Shown here: one piece after another, positions 9,405 through 17,120 of the stretch
How the letters are laid out: the number at the start of each line of letters is the position of its first letter
Position numbering within the stretch: position 1 is the first letter of the stretch
DNA from: Candidatus Obscuribacterales bacterium
Lineage (GTDB): Bacteria > Cyanobacteriota > Vampirovibrionia > Obscuribacterales > Obscuribacteraceae
Assembly: GCA_019745505.1 (NCBI GenBank)
Contig: JAIETE010000046.1
Location: forward strand, 1 to 64,000
Length of the DNA stretch: 64,000 bases
Direction of reading: 5' to 3'
Made by a program: the position numbers and the translations under genes
The notes under the pieces: generated by a model
What the model saw: only the letters and a program-made list of their open reading frames with translations
What the model was told of the DNA's origin: nothing
Database searches by the model: none

Positions 9405-9449
9405 TAGGACCGACCGGTATGATTCAATCATTAGTACAGACCGGTCCTA
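9405..9449. promoter_or_regulatory. paired ACCGGT operator-like sites upstream of the 9493 gene
   Basis: TAGGACCG at 9405-9412 is the inverted repeat of CGGTCCTA at 9442-9449, and GACCGGT occurs twice (9412-9418, 9439-9445). TetR proteins of the LmrA/YxaF/NemR kind bind AGACCGGTCT-like sequences, which these resemble. Confidence 0.55.
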
Positions 9450-9492
9450 TCTACCAAATTGATAAGCCTATTTAAGAAGGAGAGAAATCCAA

Positions 9493-9804
9493 ATGAGCAG
9501 TTCATGCGAGCAAACCCAGGGTTCTGGCGCCTGTGCAGAAACAGCAGCACATCACGCAAGCGAAGGGGAGTGTTGCAATGCACCGGAAAAGTTGCTTTGC
9601 CTGGCGGACGAAGCCTGGAAAGAGGTTTTGAAAGACAAAATCAAACAGGAAATTGAAAAGAACGCAGGCGCAAAGCTTGATGCGCTCGCAAAATTAGTTG
9701 CAAACGCCAATCACCAGAAATGGACGCACTTGATCGAAGGCAAACAGAAGTGCGACGAATTCAAAAATCAAGTAAAGGAAGCTCTCTTCTCGCTATCCAA
9801 GTAG
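9493..9804 (+). CDS. small Cys-containing hypothetical protein, probable TetR target
   Basis: 103 residues behind a strong site (AAGAAGGAGAG). The first 35 residues contain five Cys (SSCEQ, GACAE, GECCN, LLCLADE), and one more lies near residue 88. The rest is a charged amphipathic helix (KDKIKQEIEKNAGAKLD). No signal peptide. I do not recognise the family. The Cys-rich head and the divergent TetR suggest a thiol- or metal-related stress response (inference). Confidence 0.65.
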   Translation: MSSSCEQTQGSGACAETAAHHASEGECCNAPEKLLCLADEAWKEVLKDKIKQEIEKNAGAKLDALAKLVANANHQKWTHLIEGKQKCDEFKNQVKEALFSLSK

Positions 9805-9850
9805 TTTCTTCTTGGAGCGATTGGATAGTTGCAGTTCTTCCAGTTCTCCC

Positions 9851-9897
9851 GGTCGGACTCCAGCAGAGAGAGCACCCCGGCTCTCTCGGGCTGGACC
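9851..9897 (+). promoter_or_regulatory. strong hairpin in the patatin gene leader
   Basis: GGTC..CCAGC..GAGAGAGC pairs with GCTCTCTC..GCTGG..GACC, giving a nearly continuous stem of about 18 bp with an ACCCCG loop. No T-run follows, so it is more likely an mRNA structure (stability or attenuation between the 9493 gene and the patatin) than a terminator. Confidence 0.5.
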
Positions 9898-9934
9898 GAT
9901 TGAGACCTCTGAAAGAGGAAGCGAGGATGGGACA

Positions 9935-11002
9935 ATGTCTATACAGAACTATCGAAATCAGCTTGCAGCAGCTCTTTCGCTAACAGCGATTCTGACCTTT
10001 AACACGCCGGTTTATGCGGCAAATGAAATCGCCTATCTGCCAAGCACATCTGCCTACACTCCCTCTGCGCCACTGCCTGCAGTGTCGGCAAGAAAGACTA
10101 GACCGACCATAGCGCTGGCACTGGGCGGTGGTGGCGTGAGGGGTGCAGCGCACGTCGGCGTTTTGAAAATTTTCGAGCGCGAGAACTTGCCTATCGACTT
10201 TATTGCAGGCAGCAGCATGGGTGCGATAGTTGGCGGCATGTACGCTGCCGGTGTTCCTCTCGAAACGATAGAACATATGTTTCTCGACCGCTCGCTGTTT
10301 AAAGCATTTGCGCCCCTGCCCGACTCCGTCAAAATGATGTCAATCCCGGCATCGGCATTAGTGCGCTCTGCAAAAATTGCATTAGGCATGAAGACTAATC
10401 TAATTGGATTGCATTCGAGCAATAACGTCGCCGCCTTCGTCAACAAGCATGTTGCGCCATATAGGCGCTCTATCGAACACAGCGAGATTCCATTTGTCGC
10501 GGTTGCGACCAACCTGCTGGACGGAAAGCCGATAACTCTGGAATATGGAAATCTCGGCAGAGCGCTGCAGGCTAGTTCGGCAATTCCTTTTTATGTTAAA
10601 CCGATTGCAATCGATGGCAAGCTTCTTGTCGATGGAGCATTACGCTCGAACGTGCCCACACTTCAGGCACGCCAGAGTCGTGCCGATATAGTCATTTCAG
10701 TAAATGTCGATGAGGATTTGCAGAAGATCTCGCCGGCCGAACTTACGCGCGCAACACCTTATGGAAATAGAGTCCTAAGCATTCTGCTCTCAGAGCTGGA
10801 TGGGCATCACACTGATTACGCAGATGTGGAGATTCACCCGACCTTGACTCCAATGCCTCTATACTCACGAAAGTCCCGGGATGCTGAGCGAGCAATGAAG
10901 GCAGGAGAGCAAGCAGCCGAAAATGCAATGCAGCAGATCCGTGCCATTCTCAACACAAAGCTGGCAAAAGACAATGACGGAGCTACCGTCGCAAACTTCT
11001 GA
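9935..11002 (+). CDS. patatin-like phospholipase, exported
   Basis: Start at 9935 (GAGGA upstream) gives a typical signal peptide, cut near VYAAN. The upstream in-frame codons are Ser/Arg-rich and cover the leader hairpin, so they are not coding. Patatin features in order: oxyanion loop GGGGVRG near residue 50, nucleophile elbow GSSMG near residue 80, and the Asp of the catalytic dyad in LLVDGALRSNVP near residue 235. The protein belongs to the RssA/NTE bacterial group. It should hydrolyse acyl esters of phospholipids or neutral lipids outside the cytoplasm. Length of about 355 residues is normal. Confidence 0.88.
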   Translation: MSIQNYRNQLAAALSLTAILTFNTPVYAANEIAYLPSTSAYTPSAPLPAVSARKTRPTIALALGGGGVRGAAHVGVLKIFERENLPIDFIAGSSMGAIVGGMYAAGVPLETIEHMFLDRSLFKAFAPLPDSVKMMSIPASALVRSAKIALGMKTNLIGLHSSNNVAAFVNKHVAPYRRSIEHSEIPFVAVATNLLDGKPITLEYGNLGRALQASSAIPFYVKPIAIDGKLLVDGALRSNVPTLQARQSRADIVISVNVDEDLQKISPAELTRATPYGNRVLSILLSELDGHHTDYADVEIHPTLTPMPLYSRKSRDAERAMKAGEQAAENAMQQIRAILNTKLAKDNDGATVANF

Positions 11003-11171
11003 ACGCTCCCCTCATGGGCATGGGAAAACTACGAACCCATGACCAAATTTAGTCACACTTTAGTTAGACATTGACCATAGTCTTTGAACAGAAGTGCACA
11101 GGGAATCTCGATATCAACTCGGCACGAAAAAACTAGACGTTTCGGCGCCGCAACACATAGAGTAATGAAGT

Positions 11172-11705
11172 ATGAACGAGAACATGTTCTTACGCGCTTC
11201 TCTGCCGGCTCAAATTGGCCACATTTCCACAAGAGAATCGCCTACACTTTTCGAATCCAATATTGCAGCGCTGCAGGCTCGAGAAAACCATGACGGGCTG
11301 GCCGACTATCGAACGCCAACCGCCGGACCGAGGGAAGCCATTCCTGCTACGTTGGACGGAGCCACACAGGCGCGTTTGATGCGGGACAAGACAGATAGCC
11401 CTCAGCCAGCAAAAACATCCGATTCAGATCCAAGCATCGGCCTTATAGCTGTTGAGATAGCCGCTGTAGCTGTCTTCGCAAGATTGGGATTGAAGCATCT
11501 CGCGAAAAACGGCATCACCTTCTTCGAAGGCGCAGGCGGCGCCGCAAAAAATTTAGCAAACAAGATCGATAAAGCACCCGGTACGATCTCGCCAACTACC
11601 ATTGCCGAACTGAACCCGACTCGATCTGCCGCTGCAAATCTCGAGCAGCACATACCTAGAATAAGAACATATGAAAGAGAAGGCGGCCCGCTGCGAGTGG
11701 GTTAG
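11172..11705 (+). CDS. hypothetical protein with one hydrophobic segment
   Basis: 177 residues, no recognised family. Residues about 88-110 (GLIAVEIAAVAVFARLGL) form one possible membrane helix, flanked by polar, Pro/Thr-rich arms. No strong ribosome binding site is visible, so start and reality of the gene are less certain. No credible competing frame covers the same span. Confidence 0.4.
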   Translation: MNENMFLRASLPAQIGHISTRESPTLFESNIAALQARENHDGLADYRTPTAGPREAIPATLDGATQARLMRDKTDSPQPAKTSDSDPSIGLIAVEIAAVAVFARLGLKHLAKNGITFFEGAGGAAKNLANKIDKAPGTISPTTIAELNPTRSAAANLEQHIPRIRTYEREGGPLRVG

Positions 11706-11819
11706 GCAGGTCTTTGCAAAACATTTGTAAATCGGCTTTCGCCTGAGAGTACAGTGCGTGGCAGCAGCCAGCGCATAACCAAGCGGAACGCCATCCCTCA
11801 GAAGAATATAAACTTTCAT
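11706..11819 (-). pseudogene. possible 5' remnant of a PTH2-like gene
   Basis: Minus-strand ATG at 11819 with AGGT upstream. The first 20 residues (KVYILLRDGVPLGYALAAA plus THC) look like the N-terminus of the small PTH2-type (peptidyl-tRNA hydrolase 2 fold) proteins. After that the resemblance stops, and the frame runs antisense into the 11172 gene. Most likely a decayed or frameshifted remnant; recognition is from memory of the family pattern only. Confidence 0.25.
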
Positions 11820-11834
11820 AGCACACCTACCTTT

Positions 11835-11858
11835 GCCGCAAGCGATATTGCTTGCGGC
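11835..11858 (+). terminator. perfect 9-bp hairpin in a convergent gap
   Basis: GCCGCAAGC/GCTTGCGGC with a 6-nt loop. A loose T-run (GAATTGTTTT) follows on the plus strand, so it could end transcripts from the 11172 side. The rest of 11706-12012 has a weaker CCCCT/AGGGG hairpin after rtcB and otherwise nothing I can support. Confidence 0.4.
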
Positions 11859-12012
11859 GACGAATTGTTTTCTACAAATGCGGACAGCATCGACCGCGAG
11901 GCACCAGATTTAGTGCCTGCGCGATCAGTTGCAGTTTCGCCCCTCTGTGCCTTGAAAGGGGTGTTTCGCGCTAGTCAGCGTTCAACACCAGGCCTCCGGC
12001 ACAGCTCTGGGC

Positions 12013-13254
12013 TCAACCTTTTACGCAGATGACCTGCTTCAAAGTATGAACAACATCAACCAGATCTTTCTGAGCTTCCATCACAGAGTCGATTGATTTG
12101 TATGCCATCGGTGTTTCGTCGATAACATCAATATCTTTTCGGCACTCGACTCCGGCTGTAGCTCTCTCGTGATCGGCGACAGAGAATTTCTTCTTCGCTT
12201 CGCCTCGAGACATGGCTCGACCGGCTCCATGCGAGCAGCTATTGAAGCTTTCCGGATTTCCCTTTCCTCTCACGATGTACGATCTGGTGCCCATAGATCC
12301 CGGGATGATTCCCAAGTCTCCTTCCTGCGCACGCACCGCACCCTTTCGCGTCACGTAGATGTCTTCACCATAGTGATGCTCAAGAGCAGCGTAATTGTGG
12401 TGGCAGTTTACGACTTCAGAAGTAATCTCGAAATCGGGCAGCTTGCACTTGCGCAAGGCCGCAATCACCGAATTCAGCATGACGTCTCTGTTAGTTTGCG
12501 CAAATTTCTGCGCCCACATCAACGCCTTCCAGTACTCGTTGAAATTGTCCGTGCCCTCAGGCAAGTATGAAAGGTCCTGGTCCGGCACATTGATGCACCA
12601 CTTTTGCATATCTTTCTTCGCAAGTTCGATGAAGTACTTACCGATTGAATTTCCGATTCCTCTGGAACCGGAGTGAAGCATAATCCAAACGGCATCATCT
12701 TCATCTAGGCAGATTTCAATGAAGTGATTGCCAGTGCCGAGCGAGCCAAGGTGCGTGATAGTGTTGCTACGCGCAAGCTTGGGATGCTTGTCCACTATTG
12801 TCTTGTGACCTTCCGCAAGATTAGACCACGCGTCTTCCACAGCTTTCGGCGCGTTTTTCCAGGCGCCTCTGTCGTTGGGTCCGCCGTTGTCGGTACGACC
12901 ATGCGGCACAGCTGCTTCGATGGCGTGTCTTACTGAGGCAAGGTCATCAGGCAAGTCGGATGCGCGTAAGCTTGTGCGTGCAGCGACCATGCCACAACCA
13001 ATATCGACTCCCACTCCAGCCGGAATAATCGCTTTCTTGGTAGGTATGACACTGCCGACGGTGGCGCCCATACCCCAGTGACAATCGGGCATGGCTGCGA
13101 CCCACCTGAAGATAAACGGCATCTTGGTGATATTGCTCAACTGCTTGCGTGCCTCTTCCTCAAGCTGCACCCCGCGGGTCCACATCTTGACTGGCACCAG
13201 GCCGTCAGTACGCATGATGTCGTATGTTTTATCTTTTGGTGTAAAAATCTCCAT
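12013..13254 (-). CDS. rtcB: RtcB-type RNA ligase (3'-phosphate/2',3'-cyclic phosphate to 5'-OH)
   Basis: 413 residues, close to E. coli RtcB. Family landmarks: MPDCHWGMGATVGSVI, GVGVDIGCGM (metal-binding Asp and Cys), LGSLGTGNHFIE, HSGSRGIGN, GSMGTRSYIV, and SHGAGRAMSR with the His that is guanylylated. The C-terminal block (DVIDETPMAYKSID, VVHTLKQVICVKG) is also standard. RtcB joins 2',3'-cyclic-phosphate or 3'-phosphate RNA to 5'-OH RNA using GTP and Mn2+, and acts in RNA repair or tRNA healing. Its start lies 53 nt downstream of the tRNA-Ser gene on the same strand. No rtcA or rtcR is present in the window. Confidence 0.95.
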   Translation of the reverse strand: MEIFTPKDKTYDIMRTDGLVPVKMWTRGVQLEEEARKQLSNITKMPFIFRWVAAMPDCHWGMGATVGSVIPTKKAIIPAGVGVDIGCGMVAARTSLRASDLPDDLASVRHAIEAAVPHGRTDNGGPNDRGAWKNAPKAVEDAWSNLAEGHKTIVDKHPKLARSNTITHLGSLGTGNHFIEICLDEDDAVWIMLHSGSRGIGNSIGKYFIELAKKDMQKWCINVPDQDLSYLPEGTDNFNEYWKALMWAQKFAQTNRDVMLNSVIAALRKCKLPDFEITSEVVNCHHNYAALEHHYGEDIYVTRKGAVRAQEGDLGIIPGSMGTRSYIVRGKGNPESFNSCSHGAGRAMSRGEAKKKFSVADHERATAGVECRKDIDVIDETPMAYKSIDSVMEAQKDLVDVVHTLKQVICVKG

Positions 13255-13307
13255 GACCGTGTCCTCTATTTGTCTTTACTTCACTGGTTCTTTTCCTGTA
13301 TTTTCCT

Positions 13308-13395
13308 CGGGAAGAGTGGGATTCGAACCCACGGACGCTCATAATCCGTCTACGTCTTAGCAGAACGTCGCTTTAAGCCACTCAGCCATCTTCCC
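13308..13395 (-). tRNA. tRNA-Ser (anticodon GCU)
   Basis: 88 nt, type II. Acceptor GGGAAGA/TCTTCCC with G as discriminator. D-arm GGCTGAGTGGCTTAAAGC. Anticodon stem ACGTT/GACGT around loop CTGCTAA (anticodon GCT). A long variable arm, then T-arm GTGGGTTCGAATCCCAC. CCA is not encoded. No intron. It reads AGC/AGU codons. It is the nearest upstream gene to rtcB on the same strand. Confidence 0.95.
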
Positions 13396-13412
13396 TCGAT
13401 TCGCATATATAG

Positions 13413-13560
13413 ATAAAACAAAAGCCCTCTCGTTTATGAAAGGGCTCGCTGAATGACTACAGATGCTTTTGATCAGTTACTTACGCCTGCGTCACTCCCA
13501 GCCCCGTCCAACGGTGCCATTCATTCTTTGTTCGCGACTAGGTGTAAATAATATGTCCAT
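13413..13560 (-). ncRNA. candidate small RNA upstream of tRNA-Ser
   Basis: The minus strand has TTGACA (13589-13594), a 16-bp spacer, GATAAT (13567-13572), about 110 nt without a credible reading frame, and a hairpin AGCCCT/AGGGCT (13423-13446) followed by TTTGTTTT. Together these define a possible transcript of about 148 nt. No family recognised. It overlaps the untranslated region in front of the deformylase gene on the other strand and ends before the tRNA. Confidence 0.35.
13423..13446 (-). terminator. intrinsic terminator, minus strand
   Basis: AGCCCT (13423-13428) pairs with AGGGCT (13441-13446), with one inner mismatch and a TTTA loop. The minus-strand continuation is TTTGTTTTATC. No protein gene on that strand ends here. 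Confidence 0.6.
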
Positions 13561-13657
13561 ACTCCCATTATCCGTTTTCAGGCTGCATTGTCAAGCCACC
13601 ACAACAGGTAAAATTCACACATCAAACCAAACCGACCTCACACTTGTAAAAACAGTC

Positions 13658-14236
13658 ATGCCGAATCCAATCGTTCAAACAGGTCACCCAGTACTACGTG
13701 CCGAGGCACGCGAACTTACTCGCGACGAAATCAAGTCGGCAGAAATTCGAGAATTGATCGAAATCATGCGTGAAGTGATGCGCGCAGCTCCAGGTGTTGG
13801 ACTGGCCGCACCGCAAATCGGCGAGTCCCTCAGGATTGCCGTAATCGAAGACGAAGCAGGCGAAAAAACAAAGATGAGCGAAGAAGAGCTCAATCTGCGA
13901 GAACGATATCCAGTGCCGTTTCATGTCTTGATCAATCCGATTCTCACGAATATTGGTGATGAAAAAGTTGATTTTTTTGAAGGTTGTCTGAGCGTGACAG
14001 GATTCGCGGCAAATGTCGCTCGATATAGAGAGGTCAACGTCAGAGCACTGAACGAGAAGGGCGAAGAAATATCTATCGACGCAAAAGGTTGGTACGCGCG
14101 AATTCTCCAGCATGAGATCGACCATCTCAATGGAATTCTCTACATCGACCGCATGTACTCAACTACATTCTCTACAGTTGAAAACAAAGCACGGTACTGG
14201 GACGCATTAGACCGAGCAAAACCATCCCCCGAGTAA
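13658..14236 (+). CDS. def: peptide deformylase
   Basis: Start at 13658 fits the family (proteins usually begin I-V-Q-x-G-x-P-V-L-R within a few residues of Met); an in-frame ATG at 13553 with a weak AGGT would add 35 unrelated residues and cannot be fully excluded. The three metal-site motifs are intact: GVGLAAPQIG, EGCLSV (Cys ligand), and QHEIDHLNG (two His ligands and the catalytic Glu). It removes the formyl group from nascent polypeptides at the ribosome. About 192 residues, normal length. The GNAT gene starts 3 nt after the stop, so the two are co-transcribed. Confidence 0.93.
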   Translation: MPNPIVQTGHPVLRAEARELTRDEIKSAEIRELIEIMREVMRAAPGVGLAAPQIGESLRIAVIEDEAGEKTKMSEEELNLRERYPVPFHVLINPILTNIGDEKVDFFEGCLSVTGFAANVARYREVNVRALNEKGEEISIDAKGWYARILQHEIDHLNGILYIDRMYSTTFSTVENKARYWDALDRAKPSPE

Positions 14237-14239
14237 ACA

Positions 14240-14800
14240 ATGCCAATTGAGTTAGTCAGACCGAGCAAATCGATTCTGCCTTCATATCTCGAAGCCCTGC
14301 GTGAAGGGGACTTCTGCAACATGGCTCTGGGAGCATTTGCAGATGAATCGGCAGAAGAAATTGCGAATGATCCGGATGAATACATTCGAAAAATCAGCGA
14401 TGAGTCAGCACGAAAAGTTGTGATGCCGGACGGCTCGGAATTCACTGTTGCAGAACATTCACTGCTCTGGCTGGTCGATGGAGATCGCTACTTGGGTTCC
14501 GTTTCACTCAGATTTTCAGGAGACAGGGAAGTGATCGAAGAGTTCGGTGGCCACATAGGTTTAGCAATAAGACCCGGGCTGCTGAATATAGGATACGGAG
14601 TAAAAGCTGCATCGCTTGCCTGGAAACTGGCCGGGGCTTACTTCAAAGAACGAGGAATAAACCAGATTTATGTCTCGTGCAATCCGCAGAATTCGGCATC
14701 TCGCCGGCTCATTGAGCACAACGGCGGGAGACTGATTCGAGAAATAAGAGACGCATTCGGAACAGGGGCAAGCCTGATCTTTGTAATAGACTTGCAATAG
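14240..14800 (+). CDS. GNAT family N-acetyltransferase
   Basis: 186 residues. The N-terminal half (EEIANDPDEYIRKI...WLVDGDRYLGSVSLRF) and the acetyl-CoA loop region (HIGLAIRPGLLNIGYGVKAASLAWKLA), followed by INQIYVSCNPQNSASRRLIEHNGGRL, match the YafP/acetyltransferase-3 branch of GNAT. Substrate unknown: amino groups of small molecules or proteins. Being 3 nt behind def suggests a role linked to protein N-termini, but that is inference. Confidence 0.85.
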   Translation: MPIELVRPSKSILPSYLEALREGDFCNMALGAFADESAEEIANDPDEYIRKISDESARKVVMPDGSEFTVAEHSLLWLVDGDRYLGSVSLRFSGDREVIEEFGGHIGLAIRPGLLNIGYGVKAASLAWKLAGAYFKERGINQIYVSCNPQNSASRRLIEHNGGRLIREIRDAFGTGASLIFVIDLQ

Positions 14801-14801
14801 C

Positions 14802-15704
14802 TCAGGGACCGTAAAAATCTACAAAGACGTCGGTGCTCTTCGTAAACATCGGCAATTTTTGAGTAATTCGCAATTTGTTGAGGGCTTTCAGCGCGTTTCT
14901 CTTATACTCATTTCTCATGGAAAAAACCGACGCGGGGCAATCCTTAACCACCGTAGTCACTTTTATTCCGGAAATCGAGAGCGTTTCGTCCACAGTGAAT
15001 TGAGCGCTGGCATTAAGCTCTGAGGCAATGAGAGTGGGCGACTGCCAAATTCTCCAGAGAGCTTCGCGCAACGGCACCACAAATTGCGCGACGTCTTCCG
15101 GTGCCGGTCGCTCATTTAGACGCGCGTCGCTAAATTTAACGATTACTCGAGACTGACTCTTGAATCCATCGGGTTCCACACTATTCAAACAGTCCCGCAA
15201 CTTTTCCATTGCGTCCTTATCCATATTGGTCTGATGCATGATTCTGTAGAGAGCCGGCGCCGCCTCTTCACCTCCTATATCGGCAATTCTGAACATGGCT
15301 TGATAGTATGCAGATTCGATAATTTTGTCGTAATGGTACACGCGCCGAACAAGCGGATCATCTTCGCGATTCATGATCGCCCATATCGCCAGCGTCGCCA
15401 AAGCATGAGGCTCGGTTTCCTGCGCAAGCAGTTTTTTCACTTGCTGCCTGATATGGTCTTCTTTCTTCTCAGTCCAATCAATATTATTCTCTTTTGCAAA
15501 AGCTGCTATTTTCGCCTCAATAGCACGCAAATACTTGTCACCATAAACAGCAACGAATTTTTTCTTGGTAACAGGTAAGGGTAAGTCGTACTTGCGCTCT
15601 TCGTCCTTAACTGCAAAGGACGGCGGTGCAAATATTGCTGAAGCAAACAGTGTCAAGGCGGACAAAGCAAGAGCGCGGCGGTGGCGCACAAAGGTAAAAA
15701 ACAT
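14802..15704 (-). CDS. exported protein with a TonB-C-like end
   Basis: Start at 15704 gives a signal peptide (RHRRALALSALTLF, cut after PPSFA); a TTG at 15740 is an alternative. About 300 residues. The middle is helical, with an IADIGGEEAAPALYRI stretch resembling a HEAT-type helix pair. The last 100 residues (AQFTVDETLSISGIKVTTV, then EYKRNALKALNKLRI, MFTKSTDVFVDFYGP) have the strand-helix-strand layout of TonB C-terminal modules that occur alone in exported proteins. Role unknown. Its stop is 1 nt from the convergent GNAT stop. Confidence 0.65.
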   Translation of the reverse strand: MFFTFVRHRRALALSALTLFASAIFAPPSFAVKDEERKYDLPLPVTKKKFVAVYGDKYLRAIEAKIAAFAKENNIDWTEKKEDHIRQQVKKLLAQETEPHALATLAIWAIMNREDDPLVRRVYHYDKIIESAYYQAMFRIADIGGEEAAPALYRIMHQTNMDKDAMEKLRDCLNSVEPDGFKSQSRVIVKFSDARLNERPAPEDVAQFVVPLREALWRIWQSPTLIASELNASAQFTVDETLSISGIKVTTVVKDCPASVFSMRNEYKRNALKALNKLRITQKLPMFTKSTDVFVDFYGP

Positions 15705-15840
15705 AATTGAATCGACAAATTTCAAGCAAGCGGATTCCAAAATCGATTAATCAGACTTTCAGGCATTCAAGCGTTAACTCAATGCATTCAATCAATGCAT
15801 GTATTTTACAGGGTTTATCCTCGCCGGCCCAAAAGCCAGC

Positions 15841-15870
15841 TTGACATGATTGCAAAACCCAGTATATAGT
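15841..15870 (+). promoter_or_regulatory. sigma-70-type promoter for the leader ORF and rsgA
   Basis: TTGACA at 15841-15846 and TATAGT at 15865-15870 (18 bp apart), or TATATA at 15863-15868 (16 bp). Transcription would start near 15877, 38 nt before the leader ORF. Confidence 0.65.
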
Positions 15871-15914
15871 GGCAGTCTAGATCAATCGCAGACCGCGAAG
15901 AAAGGAGGCGCTAT

Positions 15915-15995
15915 ATGGAAAATGTCATTGCTACACATGGATACGATGCTGTCTTCCGTTGCGCCATGTCTATTAGTCGCGCTGGAAATCGCTAA
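15915..15995 (+). CDS. 26-residue leader peptide candidate upstream of rsgA
   Basis: ATG at 15915 behind one of the best ribosome binding sites in the window (AAAGGAGGCGCTAT). It encodes MENVIATHGYDAVF plus RCAMSISRAGNR and stops at 15995. It lies between a good promoter and the rsgA hairpin. Too short for homology. Its position suggests translation of the leader influences rsgA expression, or it is simply a small protein. Confidence 0.5.
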   Translation: MENVIATHGYDAVFRCAMSISRAGNR

Positions 15996-16033
15996 GATAC
16001 GGCTTTAAGCATTGTGAATCGACGCTCGTGTCC

Positions 16034-16068
16034 TTTATTTGCACCTGGTGAAATGCACAGCAAATAAA
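16034..16068 (+). promoter_or_regulatory. hairpin directly before the rsgA ribosome binding site
   Basis: TTTATTTGC (16034-16042) pairs perfectly with GCAAATAAA (16060-16068). The rsgA Shine-Dalgarno (AAGGA) starts two bases later. A ribosome stalled or terminating upstream could alter this structure. Confidence 0.5.
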
Positions 16069-16081
16069 CAAGGATAAAGTC

Positions 16082-17089
16082 ATGCTGCCAAAAAATATTG
16101 CGGCTCTTGTTGAGCCGCCGTTCGAATGCGGGCGTATAGTCTCGCAAGATCGTGGCGCGTACATTGTTGCGACAGTCCACGGAGAAATGCGCGCTGAAGT
16201 TACAGGCTCATTTCGCTACTCTGCGCAAGTTGCCGTCGATTTTCCAATCGTTGGCGATTTTGTTGCTATGTCTATGAAAAGTGATATCGCAATGATTCAC
16301 AAACTGCTGCCGCGCAAAAATCTGTTTGCACGCCGAGGAATATACGGCAGCGACGAGTTACAGCCTATCGCCGCGAATCTAGACACCCTTTTCATAACGG
16401 TATCCGTCAACCGAGATTTCAACGTTCGCAGGCTGGAACGTTACATGGTTGCTGCAGCAGGATTCGATGTGCCTTGCGCTTTAGCTCTGACCAAAATCGA
16501 TCTGGTCGAAGAAGCCTCGGAATTCATCAATGCAGCAAAAGCCGTTGCCGGTAAAAACTCGGTGATTGCACTGTCCGCGCTGGGCGGGCAAGGATTGAAT
16601 GAACTAAATCCGTTTCTCGGACCGGACAAAACAATTGCCTTTGTCGGTTCGAGCGGAGTTGGAAAATCTACCCTGATTAACGCTCTGCTGCAAGAAGAAA
16701 GACTGGCAGTAAGCAGCATCAGCTCGCAAATTCAAAGGGGGCGTCACACCACAACAAGACGGTTGCTTTTGCAACGAGCCGACGGAACCTGCATCATCGA
16801 CACTCCAGGTATGAGGGAATTTGCACTGGCCGATGCCGAAAGCGGAGTAGACTCAGTTTTCAGCGAGGTCATGGAACTGGCTCTGGAATGCCGATTCAGG
16901 GACTGCAAACATCGAAGCGAGCCGGGTTGCGCTGTAAAAGAAGGAGTGGATGCGCAAACCTATTCAAGTTGGAATAAATTGGAAAAGGAAGCGGCCTATG
17001 AAACACGCAAGACAGATCGCTTCGCGGCGGAGGCCGAGAAGTCGAAATGGAAAGCAATACACAAAGCCAATCGGCAAAGAAGGAGGTAA
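16082..17089 (+). CDS. rsgA: RsgA (YjeQ) small-subunit biogenesis GTPase
   Basis: 335 residues. Circularly permuted GTPase order as expected: OB-fold N-domain (GEMRAEVTGSFRY, VVGDFVA-type strand), then G4 LTKIDL, G1 GSSGVGKSTLIN, G2/G3 RGRHTTTRRLLL and DTPGMREF. The C-terminal zinc finger is CRFRDCKHRSEPGC. It checks late 30S assembly by GTP hydrolysis on the ribosome. The tail is basic. Start supported by AAGGATAAAGTC. Probably expressed from 15841 with the leader ORF. Confidence 0.95.
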   Translation: MLPKNIAALVEPPFECGRIVSQDRGAYIVATVHGEMRAEVTGSFRYSAQVAVDFPIVGDFVAMSMKSDIAMIHKLLPRKNLFARRGIYGSDELQPIAANLDTLFITVSVNRDFNVRRLERYMVAAAGFDVPCALALTKIDLVEEASEFINAAKAVAGKNSVIALSALGGQGLNELNPFLGPDKTIAFVGSSGVGKSTLINALLQEERLAVSSISSQIQRGRHTTTRRLLLQRADGTCIIDTPGMREFALADAESGVDSVFSEVMELALECRFRDCKHRSEPGCAVKEGVDAQTYSSWNKLEKEAAYETRKTDRFAAEAEKSKWKAIHKANRQRRR

Positions 17090-17120
17090 GCGATGAGATG
17101 ACCTCCGCTGGCGAAGATCT

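Noticed and set aside
9851-9897. Intrinsic terminator before the patatin gene
   Set aside because: The stem is strong but no T-run follows on either strand.
12013-13395. Intron in the tRNA-Ser gene that would explain rtcB next to it
   Set aside because: The tRNA folds completely without an insertion; the anticodon loop is a normal 7 nt.
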